From contig CM077600.1 of the NCBI GenBank assembly GCA_039654915.1, positions 41,896,492 to 41,960,491 of the forward strand: a stretch of 64,000 nt of DNA, given 5' to 3'. The notes under the pieces were generated by a model, which saw only the letters and a list, made by a program, of their open reading frames with translations, made no database searches and was not told the DNA's origin. Numbering within the stretch: position 1 is the stretch's first letter; every line of letters begins with the position of its first letter. The translations under genes were made by a program, and so were the position numbers. This DNA is from Aquilaria yunnanensis (lineage: Eukaryota > Streptophyta > Magnoliopsida > Malvales > Thymelaeaceae). This document shows positions 11,646 through 22,174 of this stretch, piece by piece.

Positions 11646-12290
11646 AAATCATTCCTCCTGTGCTCTTTAGTTTGGAAAACTTTGATTTGGTGAGGTGGTA
11701 CTCTTTGGTTTGGAATTTTGTTCCAAATTTTTCCATGTTTTGTTGGTTTGCTATGTTAGAAAAATTGCCTACATTGGATAGGATTTGTCGTTACCTTGAC
11801 ATAATTTCTAACTCTCATGCTCTCTGTCTTCTTGTTGATGAGTCTCGAAATTATGTGTATGATCAAACTCTATAATGCTCCTTGGAGGTGGAATAGATGT
11901 TGGCAGTGGTTTTGCAGGGTGGTTAAGGGCAATAGTTTAAAGCCAAAGGTAATGCGTGCATGCTTTTCGGCTATGGTTTATTTTTTGTGGCGGGAAAGAA
12001 ATAGGAAACGTCATCATTGAATTTCCAAACCGACAACTAAAATAGTGCAGATTATTTCTGAATCAATCCAATACAAATTTAGTTGCAATTTTAGTGAGAT
12101 TTTTGCTTAGTATGTATTGCCTGATTATGTTTGTGAAGCACATGCTAGGTTTATTTGAGTTTTATTTTAAGTCAGGTTTTGTCCTTTTTGTAAGCCCCTG
12201 ACTTAATATGTAAATGTTGTTGGGCTAATTTTGTGAAATAAAATCTACACCCACTGTGGTGTTTACTAAAAAAAAGAAATCATTCCTCCT
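11646..12290 (+). mobile_element. 5'-truncated LINE with perfect 14-bp target duplication
   Basis: The 3' end of a non-LTR retrotransposon occupies 11660-12276 and ends in a poly(A) tail (12268-12275). It is flanked by AAATCATTCCTCCT at 11646-11659 and again, identically, at 12277-12290. The interior encodes the C-terminal reverse-transcriptase zinc-binding region of plant L1 elements: FVGLLC/CWFAMLEKLPTLDR, then a stretch with W..W and FLWRERNRKRHH. The frame is interrupted. Truncation at the 5' end, the A-tail and the direct repeats are the signature of target-primed reverse transcription. Confidence 0.9.
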
Positions 12291-13194
12291 ACATTATAGT
12301 ACTTCATAGTATGTTCTTTGGGTCAATTGCAAATTCTTTCATATGAATGTTAGTTACTCATTTACCCAGTTTGAAAACTTATTCCTATCTCTAATTTTTT
12401 TTCTTACAAATTTATTTAATTTTTCAATTTACAATTTAAATTATCTATTAAAAGTCTTGTAACAAATTTAACAACACTTCATATTTTTCTAATGTTTAAA
12501 AATAATTATAAAGAAAATACTGAAAAAGTAAATCAACAAGTCAGGCACGCGGCCACTGACGTACTAGAAGAAGACACAGTCCACCATCGTTGCTAAGGGA
12601 GAAAGCAGACAGATGACCCACAAAGTGAAGTTATTTGGAGAAGTATGCTTTTGTGGTTTTCTTGCCAAGCTTGCTTGCGATCCCCCCCAGACCCCCGCCC
12701 TAGCCCATTTCTCAGTCTAAGTGGACTGCCTGTCAGAAGATCGTGGTCCACAGACTTTACAACTTGCAATTGGATATGCAAACGTGCCATGCCCACAACA
12801 ATACACACACACCTCAGAGAAGCTGACATTTTTAAAATTGTAAACCCTGAGGCATTTTGCACCAATTCTGTTCGCTGACTTCGTCATTTTAATTCTTAGA
12901 CTATGTTTTGGATCAACTTATTCTTGGAGTTGGTTCATTGTTAAATTTGGTTGTTTCTCCAGCATCAACGAGAAACAAACAACGAGAACCAAATTTAATC
13001 ACGCTCCAGCATCAGGTTTAGTCAATCAAACGAATGAAACAAAGAAATACAAGATGACAAATTGGAGAGAAGTGTGGTCTACAGTAGTGTTCCCTCAGTA
13101 TGCATCATTAATTGAAGAACAAATCGTCACTGATGAATCAATCAGCATTAGCATGGTTCCTCATTCAACCATCACTGGGAACACAATCTCTCTT
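12291..13194. other. Intergenic region with short open frames of unknown meaning
   Basis: Open frames at 12593-12865 (-), 12645-12878 (+) and 13054-13239 (+) have no recognisable domains. A C-rich stretch at 12683-12700 is unusual for this window. No gene is called. Confidence 0.4.
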
Positions 13195-13594
13195 CTAATT
13201 TCTCCACGTCATCGCAGTTTAGAAACAGAAGAACACTAAAAAGCACAGAGAGAAAACGGAAGAAGGAAAGGTTTTGCTCCCCAAAAAGATTATATTGGAG
13301 CTCATCCATGAAATCATCAGTGTAACCGAGAAATCCCAATCCCAATCCCAGTCCAGAAATTGGATGAAAACGGATCAGCGTTGCTAAGTAGAATTGAAAA
13401 CATTAACTAGGGAAAGAAAACAAAAGGATTTATGGTGAAAGCTCAGATAGATGTTGGACAGGAGGAGTCTATTCCCGGACCAACACAAGGTCTCATAATG
13501 AGCTGGGATTACAACATATATCATCTTCGCCACCAAATTCACACCCAGATAACCATAAACCTTGAAAAAAATGGATGGGCAAACAAACAAAGAA
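13195..13594. repeat. Duplicated block, copy 1
   Basis: This 400-bp block recurs at 16562-16904 in the same orientation. The copies match from CTAATTTCTCCAC to GGGCAAACAAACAAAGAA, apart from single-base differences and one indel: copy 1 has about 58 bp (around 13251-13311) that copy 2 lacks. The sequence beyond each end is unrelated. It contains short open frames on both strands but no recognised domain. Confidence 0.8.
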
Positions 13595-14055
13595 ACCGGC
13601 AACAACGATGATGAAGAAGATGAGTCAAACGATATGATGGATATGAGAGGCTTCGGCGGCGATTTAAAGGCAAACAAAACGACACTACGGGTTTGTATTC
13701 AACTCGAAAACTCATCCTTATATCCCGAAAATACCCCCATATTTTCTTCATACGACATATTGCCTACTTGCAGGCCAGAGCCCTACTTGCAGACCCAATA
13801 AACCGATTCTCAGATCCCACATGAGCCCAACAAAATTTCCGCTATTTCCGCTATATATATATATATATATATATTTCAATGAGAATAGAACACAATATAA
13901 AGCAGGAGTATTAGAAGATTTTAGAGGGGAGAACGCAAGGGAGGGGATGAGGCGGAACCATCTGTCATAAATGTATAAAGGACAGCAACTGCAAGACAGT
14001 TATTTTATTTAAGAAAGGGCAGAGTGGGTAGATGAGATATAATGATATGAGCGAG
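13595..14055. other. Downstream flank of the inhibitor gene
   Basis: Contains an (AT)n microsatellite at about 13852-13874 and the probable 3' UTR of the - strand gene at 14056-14571. The + strand frame at 13562-13801 is acidic (DDEEDES) but has no known domain. Confidence 0.4.
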
Positions 14056-14571
14056 CTAGAAAAGAAGGTGAACAATGGTCATAGAAACATTGGTGAACCG
14101 AAAGACAATATCATTCTGCTGAGCAATCTCCTGGAGGCCGAATCCCCTGCACCCGTTCACGCCGCTGCTAACATTCACCAAACCCGCATAAGCGACGTTG
14201 TACTGGTGCTGATCCAACGAGCTGACCGCCGTGTCCACTGCACCAGGCAACACGCTGTAGAAATCCTTGCACGCCACAAGCATGGCCCATTTCGTATGAT
14301 CCCGAGCCTCGTTCACGTACTCCGACACAACCGGAATAACCCTCCCAATCTTCACCCCCAACGTCTGGACCGCGATTCGGGCCAATCCCGTTGAGTTAGC
14401 GCTGTGGCTCTTCGCGTCTGACTCTAACCCAGCCACGCAGTCCTCCGGAAAGCTTGTACGGTTACATGTTTTCTCGATGAGGGATTTGTCGGCGGCGGCT
14501 GTAGGAGAATGGCTGGCCGCCACAAGAAGGAAGAGCGTGGTGAGCAAAAGGATTGGACTTTGATGAGCCAT
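14056..14571 (-). CDS. Plant invertase/pectin methylesterase inhibitor family protein
   Basis: Small secreted protein of the PMEI/invertase-inhibitor family, which folds as a four-helix bundle and blocks pectin methylesterase in the cell wall or acid invertase in wall or vacuole. The intronless frame gives 171 aa, a normal length. The first 27 residues are a signal peptide with a hydrophobic core (ILLLTTLFLLVAAS) and small residues before the likely cleavage site. The mature part has exactly the four conserved cysteines expected to form two disulfides: Cys36 and Cys45 (CNRTSFPEDC), Cys101 in VACKDFY, and Cys141 in NGCRGF. I chose the ATG at 14571 because the 77 extra upstream codons would precede the signal peptide and lie upstream of a TATA box. 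Whether it targets invertase or PME cannot be told from sequence alone. Confidence 0.92.
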   Translation of the reverse strand: MAHQSPILLLTTLFLLVAASHSPTAAADKSLIEKTCNRTSFPEDCVAGLESDAKSHSANSTGLARIAVQTLGVKIGRVIPVVSEYVNEARDHTKWAMLVACKDFYSVLPGAVDTAVSSLDQHQYNVAYAGLVNVSSGVNGCRGFGLQEIAQQNDIVFRFTNVSMTIVHLLF

Positions 14572-14636
14572 TAATTTAATTTCGATATCCAGGACCAGGA
14601 GCGGAGGGGCGAAGGGGATTGGATGTGCCAGAATTT

Positions 14637-14644
14637 TATTTATA
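14637..14644 (-). promoter_or_regulatory. TATA box of the inhibitor gene
   Basis: TATAAATA on the - strand, 66-73 bp upstream of the ATG at 14571. That spacing suits a short 5' leader and supports the chosen start. Confidence 0.65.
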
Positions 14645-14659
14645 GACCCAGCGATTTCG

Positions 14660-16268
14660 CCCCGACTAGAGATGCGTAAGTGTGAAAGGCATTTTCCTCG
14701 TACAGGGCTGGAGCATTGAATTTGTGGGGTGTGAAATGGTAAAAAATGTTCAAACGTATCCAGGAAAATCTTGGTTCTCGGCCTAATAAATTGACCGTAC
14801 AAATGCTAATGTAGCTAATCTTTTCATTACCTCTAACTATTGTAACTAGATTCCATATGCCTTGTCACGGGATTTTAAGTTATATTGAGTATCTTAAAAT
14901 AATATATATTTAAATGTAATACAAATATTATTAAAAAATTATTATCACTAAAATTACAATATGAAACAATTTTACCTTCCAAAATTAATATATAAGGTTC
15001 TATTGATCTGTCGCATAATAGAAAAAGTTGTAATTTTATATGTTCTAGAATCTAAAGATAACAATTTTATGCATGATGAGAGGGTACAAAGAAAGGAGTT
15101 AAATGGAGAAATTCTAGCTAGGTTTGGTAATCTATACTCAACTTACATGATAATACAGGATGTGATTTTGATTAATTAGGTTGCTTAATTAGGAATAAAT
15201 TTTTTTATTCACAGTTTTGTTTAAATTTGGTACTTACAAAAATTAGGTTCTAAATTATTATGCCATTAACTTTGGAATAGTGAATTATTTCCCTTTTTGA
15301 TGTTTCTTATGCTAGCCCAAGAATTCCTTATAATGGTAGTATTTACCTGATTTTTTTTCTTAAATGTAAATAAGTTTGGATGAAAATTATGGAAATTTTA
15401 TTGTAGGACTGCCAATGTATGGTTGAGCATATACTTAGATCAAACTAAATGGTACATCTAACGACTAATATTCAACTTAATTAAGAGATATGATCATATA
15501 TATATTGATTAATTAGCTTCTATTTAAAATTTTAATTACCAGTTGTTTCATGTTTTCCTCATAATTAATCATGATAAAGTGAAATTGATATGATCAGCCT
15601 CAACTCGCCAAACTTTGATATAGTATGCCTTAATTAATCATGGAATACTCATTTTAGTCATCTTTCAATGAAAACGATTAGTGTACTATATTAAAAATTA
15701 GGACAATAATTCTTTCCCTCTATAAGTGAAAAAGAAACATGTTTTTTTTTTTTTGCTACACATACATTGCAGTAACATGGGTAATGTCAAATCCTCCTGT
15801 AGATAATTAAAGCAAAATTAATCAGTAGCCTGTCTTCGAGGCACGACAAGTACCACACACTTGTTCCTATCGCAACCAAAGGCTTGACCTCCATCCCAGA
15901 TCCGAATTGAACCCCCAAATTCATAAACTAAACAAAATTCTGAAATACAAGAAAGAGCAACTTGATACACTTCACTCTTTGTTGAATAAATGTACAGTGT
16001 ATGGTTTTTTTTATTGGATTTATTACTTTATATAGAGGGCAGCCTCCCCTATCTAATGCAATATTTGTGTAATTCATTAACTTAAATTTATTAATTGTGT
16101 AATTAATTTAATTGTATTTAAGTATGTATGGACAAATTAGGAACTAAAATCACATTGATGAAGGATTTCCTTATCAAGTTTTGAAAGTCAAATTTAAATG
16201 CAGTATTCTCCCACTTAATTGAAGGCTAAATTGGGTGAAGAACAATATTGATAAATAATTATAAAAAA
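14660..16268. other. Intergenic AT-rich DNA, no gene seen
   Basis: About 1.6 kb upstream of the inhibitor gene. It is AT-rich, with a poly-T run at 15741-15754. Short frames such as 14961-15179 have no recognisable features. Confidence 0.5.
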
Positions 16269-16269
16269 A

Positions 16270-16564
16270 TACTCCCTTCGTCTCATAAAATCTGTCATCT
16301 TTGATAATGTACGCAAATTAAAATTTCTCTATTTTTTACTTCTTTCTTTTAATATAAAACTATTAGTTTATTTATTTTTATATAAAGTACATGTACTTAT
16401 CCACTTTTTAATGGGCCCTAGTACTTTCACTCTTTAACTTTATCAACTTTCTCTCCTTTTAATAAATGAAATATATATAAAATAATAAAAAAATTAACTT
16501 ACTTGGAAAGATAGAAAGAGGACAACTATTTTAAAACTGCCAAAAAATGAATAGAGACCAACTA
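16270..16564. mobile_element. Stowaway-like MITE, degenerate
   Basis: The left terminus CTCCCTTCGTCTCATAAAAT at 16272, preceded by TA, matches the well-known Stowaway/Tc1-mariner MITE terminus. The right end (about 16520-16562), read backwards, gives GGTCTCTATTCATTTTTTGG, which aligns imperfectly and is followed by TA. Duplicated block copy 2 begins exactly at this right edge. Confidence 0.5.
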
Positions 16565-16904
16565 ATTTCTCCACCTCATCGCAGTTTAGAAACAAAAGAA
16601 CACTAAAAAGCACAGAGAGAAATCATCAGTGTAACCGAGAAATCCCAATCCCAATCCCAGTCCAGAAATTGGATGAAAACGGATCAGCGTTGCTAAGTAG
16701 AATTGAAAACATTAACTAGGGAAAGAAAAACAAAAGGATTTATGGTGAAAGCTCAGATAGATGTTGGACAGGAGGAGTCTATTCCCAGACCTACACAAGG
16801 TCTCATAATGAGCTGGGATTACAACATTTATCATCCTCGCCACCAAATTCACATCCAGATAACCATAAACCTTGAAAAAAATGGATGGGCAAACAAACAA
16901 AGAA
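16562..16904. repeat. Duplicated block, copy 2
   Basis: Second copy of 13195-13594, lacking about 58 bp. It lies only 54 bp from the start of copy B of the larger duplication, so two sequences that are 6 kb apart elsewhere are joined here. Confidence 0.8.
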
Positions 16905-16958
16905 TAGGATATGATGACTTTCAGGATTTTACAAACAAACAAACAAACCTTGAAAAAG

Positions 16959-18126
16959 GGCTCATTGATAGCCCTATCTGAGATTTCAAATCCATCGGCC
17001 CGACATGAAAAATAATTGAGGAAGATGAAATCCATCGGCCAAGCGAATCAGCACTATCAGCAATATGTTTTTGTCCCCCCTCAGGGTTCATATATCCTTT
17101 TGAACTTGGAAGTTCGTTCAGCGCGAAGAAAGATATATCCAAGGGTATTGAATTAGGCAAACTTTTTATAAACCGCCTCAAATATTAAAACCAAAATACA
17201 TCAGTTAATTCTACATCTCACATCCTTTGACAACGCTAATGAATACTTCAGGAATCGTTTACTACGCAGAAGACTCACAACCTCCCTCCAAGAATTCAAC
17301 GTTGAAAATCCGCATGGTTACTATAAGATCTGTTGGGTAAAGAAGATCTTTCCCGTTCCAGCCTTCGCCTTTCTCGCTATTACACCAAGCAGAAGCATCA
17401 GGCAACAAGAAGATTCAAGTGGAAACCACAACTAACTGAAGGAAAAGAGAGAGACAACATTTGCTAACCAATGCAGGATTTGCAAAAGAGGGAATGTATG
17501 ATGCACCTAGTAACTATGTTCTAAAGCAGAACTCATGACCTTTGACAATAAATCAATCAAAACATTAGCTTCTTTGTCAGTAAGTTGAAGTGGGGCAACT
17601 TTGCCCAGAGACCTTACCCTTTCATCACAGAACTAAAGCCCCAACAAAAGAGCCAACTCTTTGATCGTAGCAGCATAAGTTTGACACCCACAACCAGCTT
17701 GGCTAAAGTTTACAATTATTCAACTAGCTGGTAGCTCCGAACTACAAAATTAATCTAGTTTGAGCAGTTGAAGGGTGCATCTACTTCTAATTCTAAGCAT
17801 CACAAGAAATGCATGTTCTTGTACAAAAATTGGAAAGTACTATTTTATCCCGTGATAAACACGAAGCAAACTCATATACAAGTGGTGAGAAGTTCATACA
17901 AGCACCAACTCACCAAAACCAAAATAGAGTGCAGACTTCAACTCTAGCTCCTCAAAGGCTCTATATATAAAACAGATCAGCAGCATCCATTTGACAGAAT
18001 ATGTTGTTACAAATAACACAACATGGACAACATCAGCATCCCGAGCACCTGTCGAAACTAATAGCCCGATTGCTCATAGTTATACTGTGTTTTTATAAAT
18101 GGAATTTTTGGCAGGACCATCATGAA
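16959..18126. repeat. Segmental duplication, copy B
   Basis: Counterpart of 5957-7095 and slightly longer through a 28-bp insertion near 17948 (CTCCTCAAAGGCTCTATATA...). On the - strand it has splice-like signals: a pyrimidine-rich CTTTTCCTTCAG near 17437, and frames ending DLLSKVMSSALEHSY (near 17508) and GTGKIFFTQQIL. These could be 3' exons of the - strand gene upstream at 18.4-19.2 kb, but I could not join them convincingly. Confidence 0.85.
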
Positions 18127-18443
18127 TAATATCATTTACCATAGGAGAATAAACAGTCACTGAAGTTATCTGCTATCTTAGCTTGTAAAAAACCTCTAGT
18201 GAAAATCCTAGAATTAAATCCCGACAATACCAAGGAGAAAGAACTATCTCCCATTATGCAACTCAACAACCTCGTAGGACTTCCTATGAACTCTTCCCCA
18301 ACTCTATATATGTATAAGCACACAAAAGATTCAATCAATCCCCTAGTTATCATATTAAGTTCATAAAAATAGAAAACAATCATTTCCAGGTTCCAACATA
18401 AATTTAGGAGTAATCAGGCAAGCTTGTGCAAAGAGAAACATAC
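18127..18443. other. Downstream of the small membrane-protein exon
   Basis: Read on the - strand this follows a GTATGT splice donor, so it is probably intron. An open frame here (18132-18383) has no recognisable domain. Confidence 0.4.
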
Positions 18444-18566
18444 CCTTCTTTCCCAGTACGGAAGGAAGCAGACAAAATCATAGACTGGTGTAATAGTTGA
18501 TACCAAGACAGCATTAAGGCCTGTGAAGAGCAAGAGCGCAGTCATAGGCCGGGTTCTGTGCGGCAT
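18444..18566 (-). CDS. Exon of a small conserved-looking membrane protein (partial)
   Basis: The exon runs from an acceptor at 18596 (TGATTTTCAG) through an ATG at 18566 to a donor at 18443 (AGG|GTATGT). It encodes 41 residues in phase 0: MPHRTRPMT, a hydrophobic segment ALLLFTGLNAVLVST, then ITPVYDFVCFLPYWERR. Short plant proteins with a basic N-terminus, one membrane helix and an Arg-rich tail look like this, but I know no function. The expected Arg-rich last exon is not found downstream, where the duplicated block begins. Reading through the donor would add only VCFSLHKLA before a stop. The gene may therefore be broken at its 3' end, or the last exon may be very short. Confidence 0.55.
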
Positions 18567-18659
18567 ATTTTCTTTGTATCAATTGAAGATTTGGTCTGAA
18601 AATCAGAAGCATGGGTAACTCATCAGTTTTTTATATTGATAAATGCATTTCAAAGAAAT

Positions 18660-19200
18660 AGGAAGAACTGGGACTATTGCCACCAGCTGTCGGCGATCTG
18701 ACCAATGACGGCGAGGGAACGACGGCGAGGGAGGAAGGTCGAACGATGGCGCGAGGGAGGGAGGGAGGAAGGGAGGCGAACGACGGAAAGTGGGGGAGGT
18801 TGAGGCGAAGGACGGCGAGGAGGGAGGCAAAACGACAGCGCGAAGGAGGGAGGGAAGGAGGCGAACAACGGCGAAGGTCCAAGGGAGGGAGGCCGAGGCC
18901 AAGGGTGATGGCAACGACGAGCAGCGATGGGATGGCGAACGGCGAGCAGGACGGACGGGCAGGACGGCGGCGGCGGCGGGTACCTTGGTGTGTTCGAATG
19001 AGAAGGAAGTCAGTAGTCGAGCGAGCATAGCAGAGGCAGGGCTGCTAGACCATCAGATTCAGATAGAGAAGAAAGCGGTTGACCGCTTGGCGACTTGGGA
19101 ATTGGGTAATTGGGATGGTGATTTTAGGGTTAGGTGTAATGGGCCAAGTAAAATATGTCAATGGGCTGGGCTAGGATTGAATTGAGAGGTTTTAGATGAG
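18660..19200 (-). promoter_or_regulatory. GC-rich promoter and first exon region of the small membrane-protein gene
   Basis: On the - strand, two TGGGCC/TGGGCT site II motifs (near 19139-19144 and 19159-19164) and a telo-box-like AACCCTAA (near 19123-19131) precede a pyrimidine-rich leader. A donor follows at ACACCAAG|GTACCCGCC (near 18979). Site II plus telo-box is typical of housekeeping genes in plants. The GGCGAGGGAGGGAGG-type repeats at 18700-18900 are low-complexity; the + and - frames across them are composition artefacts. Confidence 0.45.
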
Positions 19201-20404
19201 TCTAATAGTCCGGTCAATTGGGGTGGTTTCGGGTGTAACCTAATTTCTGAGTTTTTTAATAAGATTAGGTTTGGGTTAGCCCAAATATTCATTTTCCACT
19301 CCACTAAGGCACTGATCCAACCCTATGCTTTGAGTTTTGGGTCCGATTTCAGGTTATGGTAAAAAATCTTTCACCCTAATGCAGTACAATAAATAAACTG
19401 AAATATCTTCATTGAAGAAAAACTGGGCATGAGGCGCAAATATGAAATGTGCCAAGCAAATGGCCGTACACGTGCCATGCCGCATGTCTATCTGTGCCCT
19501 CCCCGCACCCGCATAGGGTTGGATATTCTCCGCCCTCACACTCTCGGTTCATGGTGGGTAAAAGTTGGGTTTTTAAACATGTCTACCTGCCTATTATTGC
19601 ATGTTCAAGCTTGTGAGAGATATCTTTTATCTACCAAATGGAAAAAAAGGAGAGAACCATTTACGGAAATATTTGCCACACTCGTTGCCATAAAATACGT
19701 TTAGTTAACACAAAAACTGTGGACATGTTTATTTGCATTTCTTTCCTCAAAATTTGAGCAAATGGAAGGCTTTTTCGTCCCCAACCACATGAACCACCTA
19801 GGTAAGTGGTTAATGCTGTAACTACACTTGTTTTCAGCTCAACCAATAAAGAACTCGATATTTGCTGCAGAGTGCAGACTCACATGCACAGCAATCATAT
19901 CTTAGTGCAGAACTTCGCAAAATTCTGAAAAGTCCCAAATGGAAAAACCAAAAGTTTGCACGCGTAAGGGATTTCTAGAATGGCTGCTTCTAGAAATTCT
20001 CTCAAGTCTCAATTTGCACCAGAAGTCATTATGCCCCTGGTTCAAGAACCTCATAAAATCCTACGGAATTCCGGAAAACAAACCGTAGTATTCTAGTAGA
20101 CCATACTCATAGTAAGCACCTATGTAATTTTTCCAACACATAAGTGATGACCAATCTTCAATATTCGGCGCTGAGATAGAGATTTCCCAATTTCGATGGC
20201 ACAATGTTTGGTAATAGAAAGTAACAATGCAGGCAAAAGTGGCTGAGATAAAAATGATCCATTCAAAAATCTCCAGAAATTAGAGGAATCGATAACTGAA
20301 TAGGAACAAACGACTAAAATTAATGGCCCATTAAGAAGGATAAGAGGAAGTGAAAAATCTTGAGCTGTGCCTTCAAAGAATACACATAAACAGCAGACAC
20401 TTAC
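19200..20404. other. No gene resolved
   Basis: Lies between the promoter near 19.1 kb and the first exon near 20.5 kb. It is probably intron or intergenic DNA. I found no exon with a recognisable product. Confidence 0.4.
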
Positions 20405-20640
20405 CTGACCTACAACGACAGCAAGCCGACGGCGGAAAACGCCAACTCCGAAGCTTCGAAGACGCGAACTAGATGTCGGCGGCTGATAGCGCCGCAAGAG
20501 AAGAAGTCTATACCAGGGAGAATAATATGAGAGATCGACGATCAAAAGTTTGTCAGTTAGACACCGGAAAGTGACCCCAGAGCGAAGACCGCTAGAGGTG
20601 AGGGAAGAGAACGAAGCAAACAATAAACTATATGCGCTCG
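20405..20640 (-). promoter_or_regulatory. Candidate first exon with strong splice donor
   Basis: A GC-rich - strand segment ends in GTAGGTCAG|GTAAGTG near 20406, a near-ideal donor. Upstream it has GAGCCCAGCCCA (site II-like) and CATATAGTTTA, a possible TATA. The long open frame through it (20120-20677) reads past the donor into T-rich intron sequence, so that protein is not real as drawn. It may be an alternative or separate 5' exon for transcripts reaching the exon at 18444-18595. Confidence 0.35.
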
Positions 20641-20689
20641 GGTTGTGGGCTGGGCTCGTTCGTCTAAAACCAAGCATACGGGGTAAAAT

Positions 20690-21545
20690 TCATTTGTCAT
20701 CTCTAACATTTTTGCATTGTTCTAAACGGGTCCCTAATTTTCATTTTATCATCTTAAAGTCCTAATCTCCTTATTTTTATTTCAAGCCTGGTTCTTCCAC
20801 AGTTAAAGTTAACAGAATTTCAGAGAAACTGCCAAATTTGGTCCCTAAATCTCTTCTTCCCACTCAAAGCACCTTTAATCCTTTAGATTTAACACTTCAA
20901 TCACTAAATTTAACATTGCACTATTTTTTTTATTAGCATTGGTGCAAAAGAATTCCAACACAAATGAATGAACAAAATTGTGATGGTTAGGAAAAGAATC
21001 CACTGGCACTCCATTGGGGTGCGTACGATAACAAAATTTGGAAGCGGACTCGGTTGGGCGATCGGGACCTAGCGTTCGTAGAAACCCCAATTTCATGGGC
21101 AATTTTATTATCAAAGGTGAAGTCAAAACAGAAATGATCTGTACCCGAAAAAGTGGCAAGAACAACAGGTCTGAGGGTTAAAATTGGAGGAAGTGGCTAG
21201 AACTAGATGATCAAGGGATAGAGAAAGCACAGGGAGTGTGACTTAAGATTATCAAAACCCCGATTTGAATATGAAAATTTTATGATTATACGTTCTAAAG
21301 TGACCGAGAGAAATGATGGGCTGAGTTATTTCTAATAGTGAACAACGATTTTAAGGAAATGGGCTGTTGAACTACTGGGAGCGATTATTGGATTAGGACC
21401 GAATTTTTTTTTTTTAATGAATGAACCGGTGAGTGTTTGATGATGGAGATACTTTTTTTATTCTTTGTTCAAAGATTTGAACTAAATTAAAATAGATAAA
21501 AAAGACTTCCATATTTTTTTGAGTTGAGTGAGTGTTTTGGCCTCT
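20690..21545. other. Unresolved region, repeat-like phrases
   Basis: Contains phrases such as GGTCCCTAAATCTC and GGGTCCCTAATTTTC that recur in plant MITE termini, and a mildly GC-rich segment at 21000-21090. I could not pair termini or find a gene. Confidence 0.35.
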
Positions 21546-21551
21546 ATGATA

Positions 21552-22170
21552 ATTTTTTTTTTTTAAGTAAATCTGATTCATATATTAATTAAAGAAAAGA
21601 GAAGTCAACCATGAGCAGAACGTGCAAGGCCAACAAAGGTAGCCAACAACAAAAAACCCTTAAGGGTAACAACATGAGCAATAGTATTTAGAGTGTGAAA
21701 ACCAAAAGTAAAATAACAAACATTAAAGGTTGCAACTAGACTATGAATGTCATCCATAAGAACCTTAATTAAGAGGACGAAGTGATAGACCTCTATGTCC
21801 TTGTAGTTCCCAAACTAATACTTTAGCATCAGATTCAATGATTACATTTTGGTACCTCCTACTAATGCTTCCCTCATACCATAGAAAATTGCTAGAGTTT
21901 CTACCTAATTCAGTTGATCCCACCATTTGCCAAAAGAGACAGAGAAGATATGGGAAGGGGAGGACGAGGAGTCCCGAAATACCACACCTATGGCACTCCA
22001 ATGCAAGGTTGAGGAAGTTGCAACATCCACATTAATCTTCATGTATCTAATAGTGGGGGGAGACCATCGTGAAGGAGGAGGTTAGACATGATTCACTTGG
22101 GATGAGGAGGTCGAAGCTTCCCAATTCCAAGCACAAACCCTTATAGTTTCTACCAATAAAGTAGCATTTA
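21552..22170 (-). mobile_element. LINE 3' end, RNase H fragment with poly(A)
   Basis: Read on the - strand, this ends in a 12-13 base poly(A) (T-run at 21552-21564). The interior matches the plant LINE RNase H module: GVVFRDSS, then NSSNFLWYEGSI/FYGMREAL, then VIIESDAKVLVWEL with the catalytic Asp in ESDA. It is frameshifted and carries stops, and is truncated at the 5' side near 22170-22240. I could not find the matching target duplication at the 5' end. Confidence 0.75.
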
Positions 22171-22174
22171 CACT

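Noticed and set aside
14572..14802. Upstream extension of the inhibitor protein
   Set aside because: It would place 77 residues before a clear signal peptide and crosses a good TATA box. The ATG at 14571 is preferred.
18603..19185. Several long overlapping frames on both strands in the GC-rich region
   Set aside because: They come from GGCGAGGGAGG-type low-complexity repeats. Frames are open on both strands and show no domain.
20120..20677. 185-residue - strand frame
   Set aside because: It runs through a strong GTAAGTG splice donor into T-rich intron-like sequence and has no domain.
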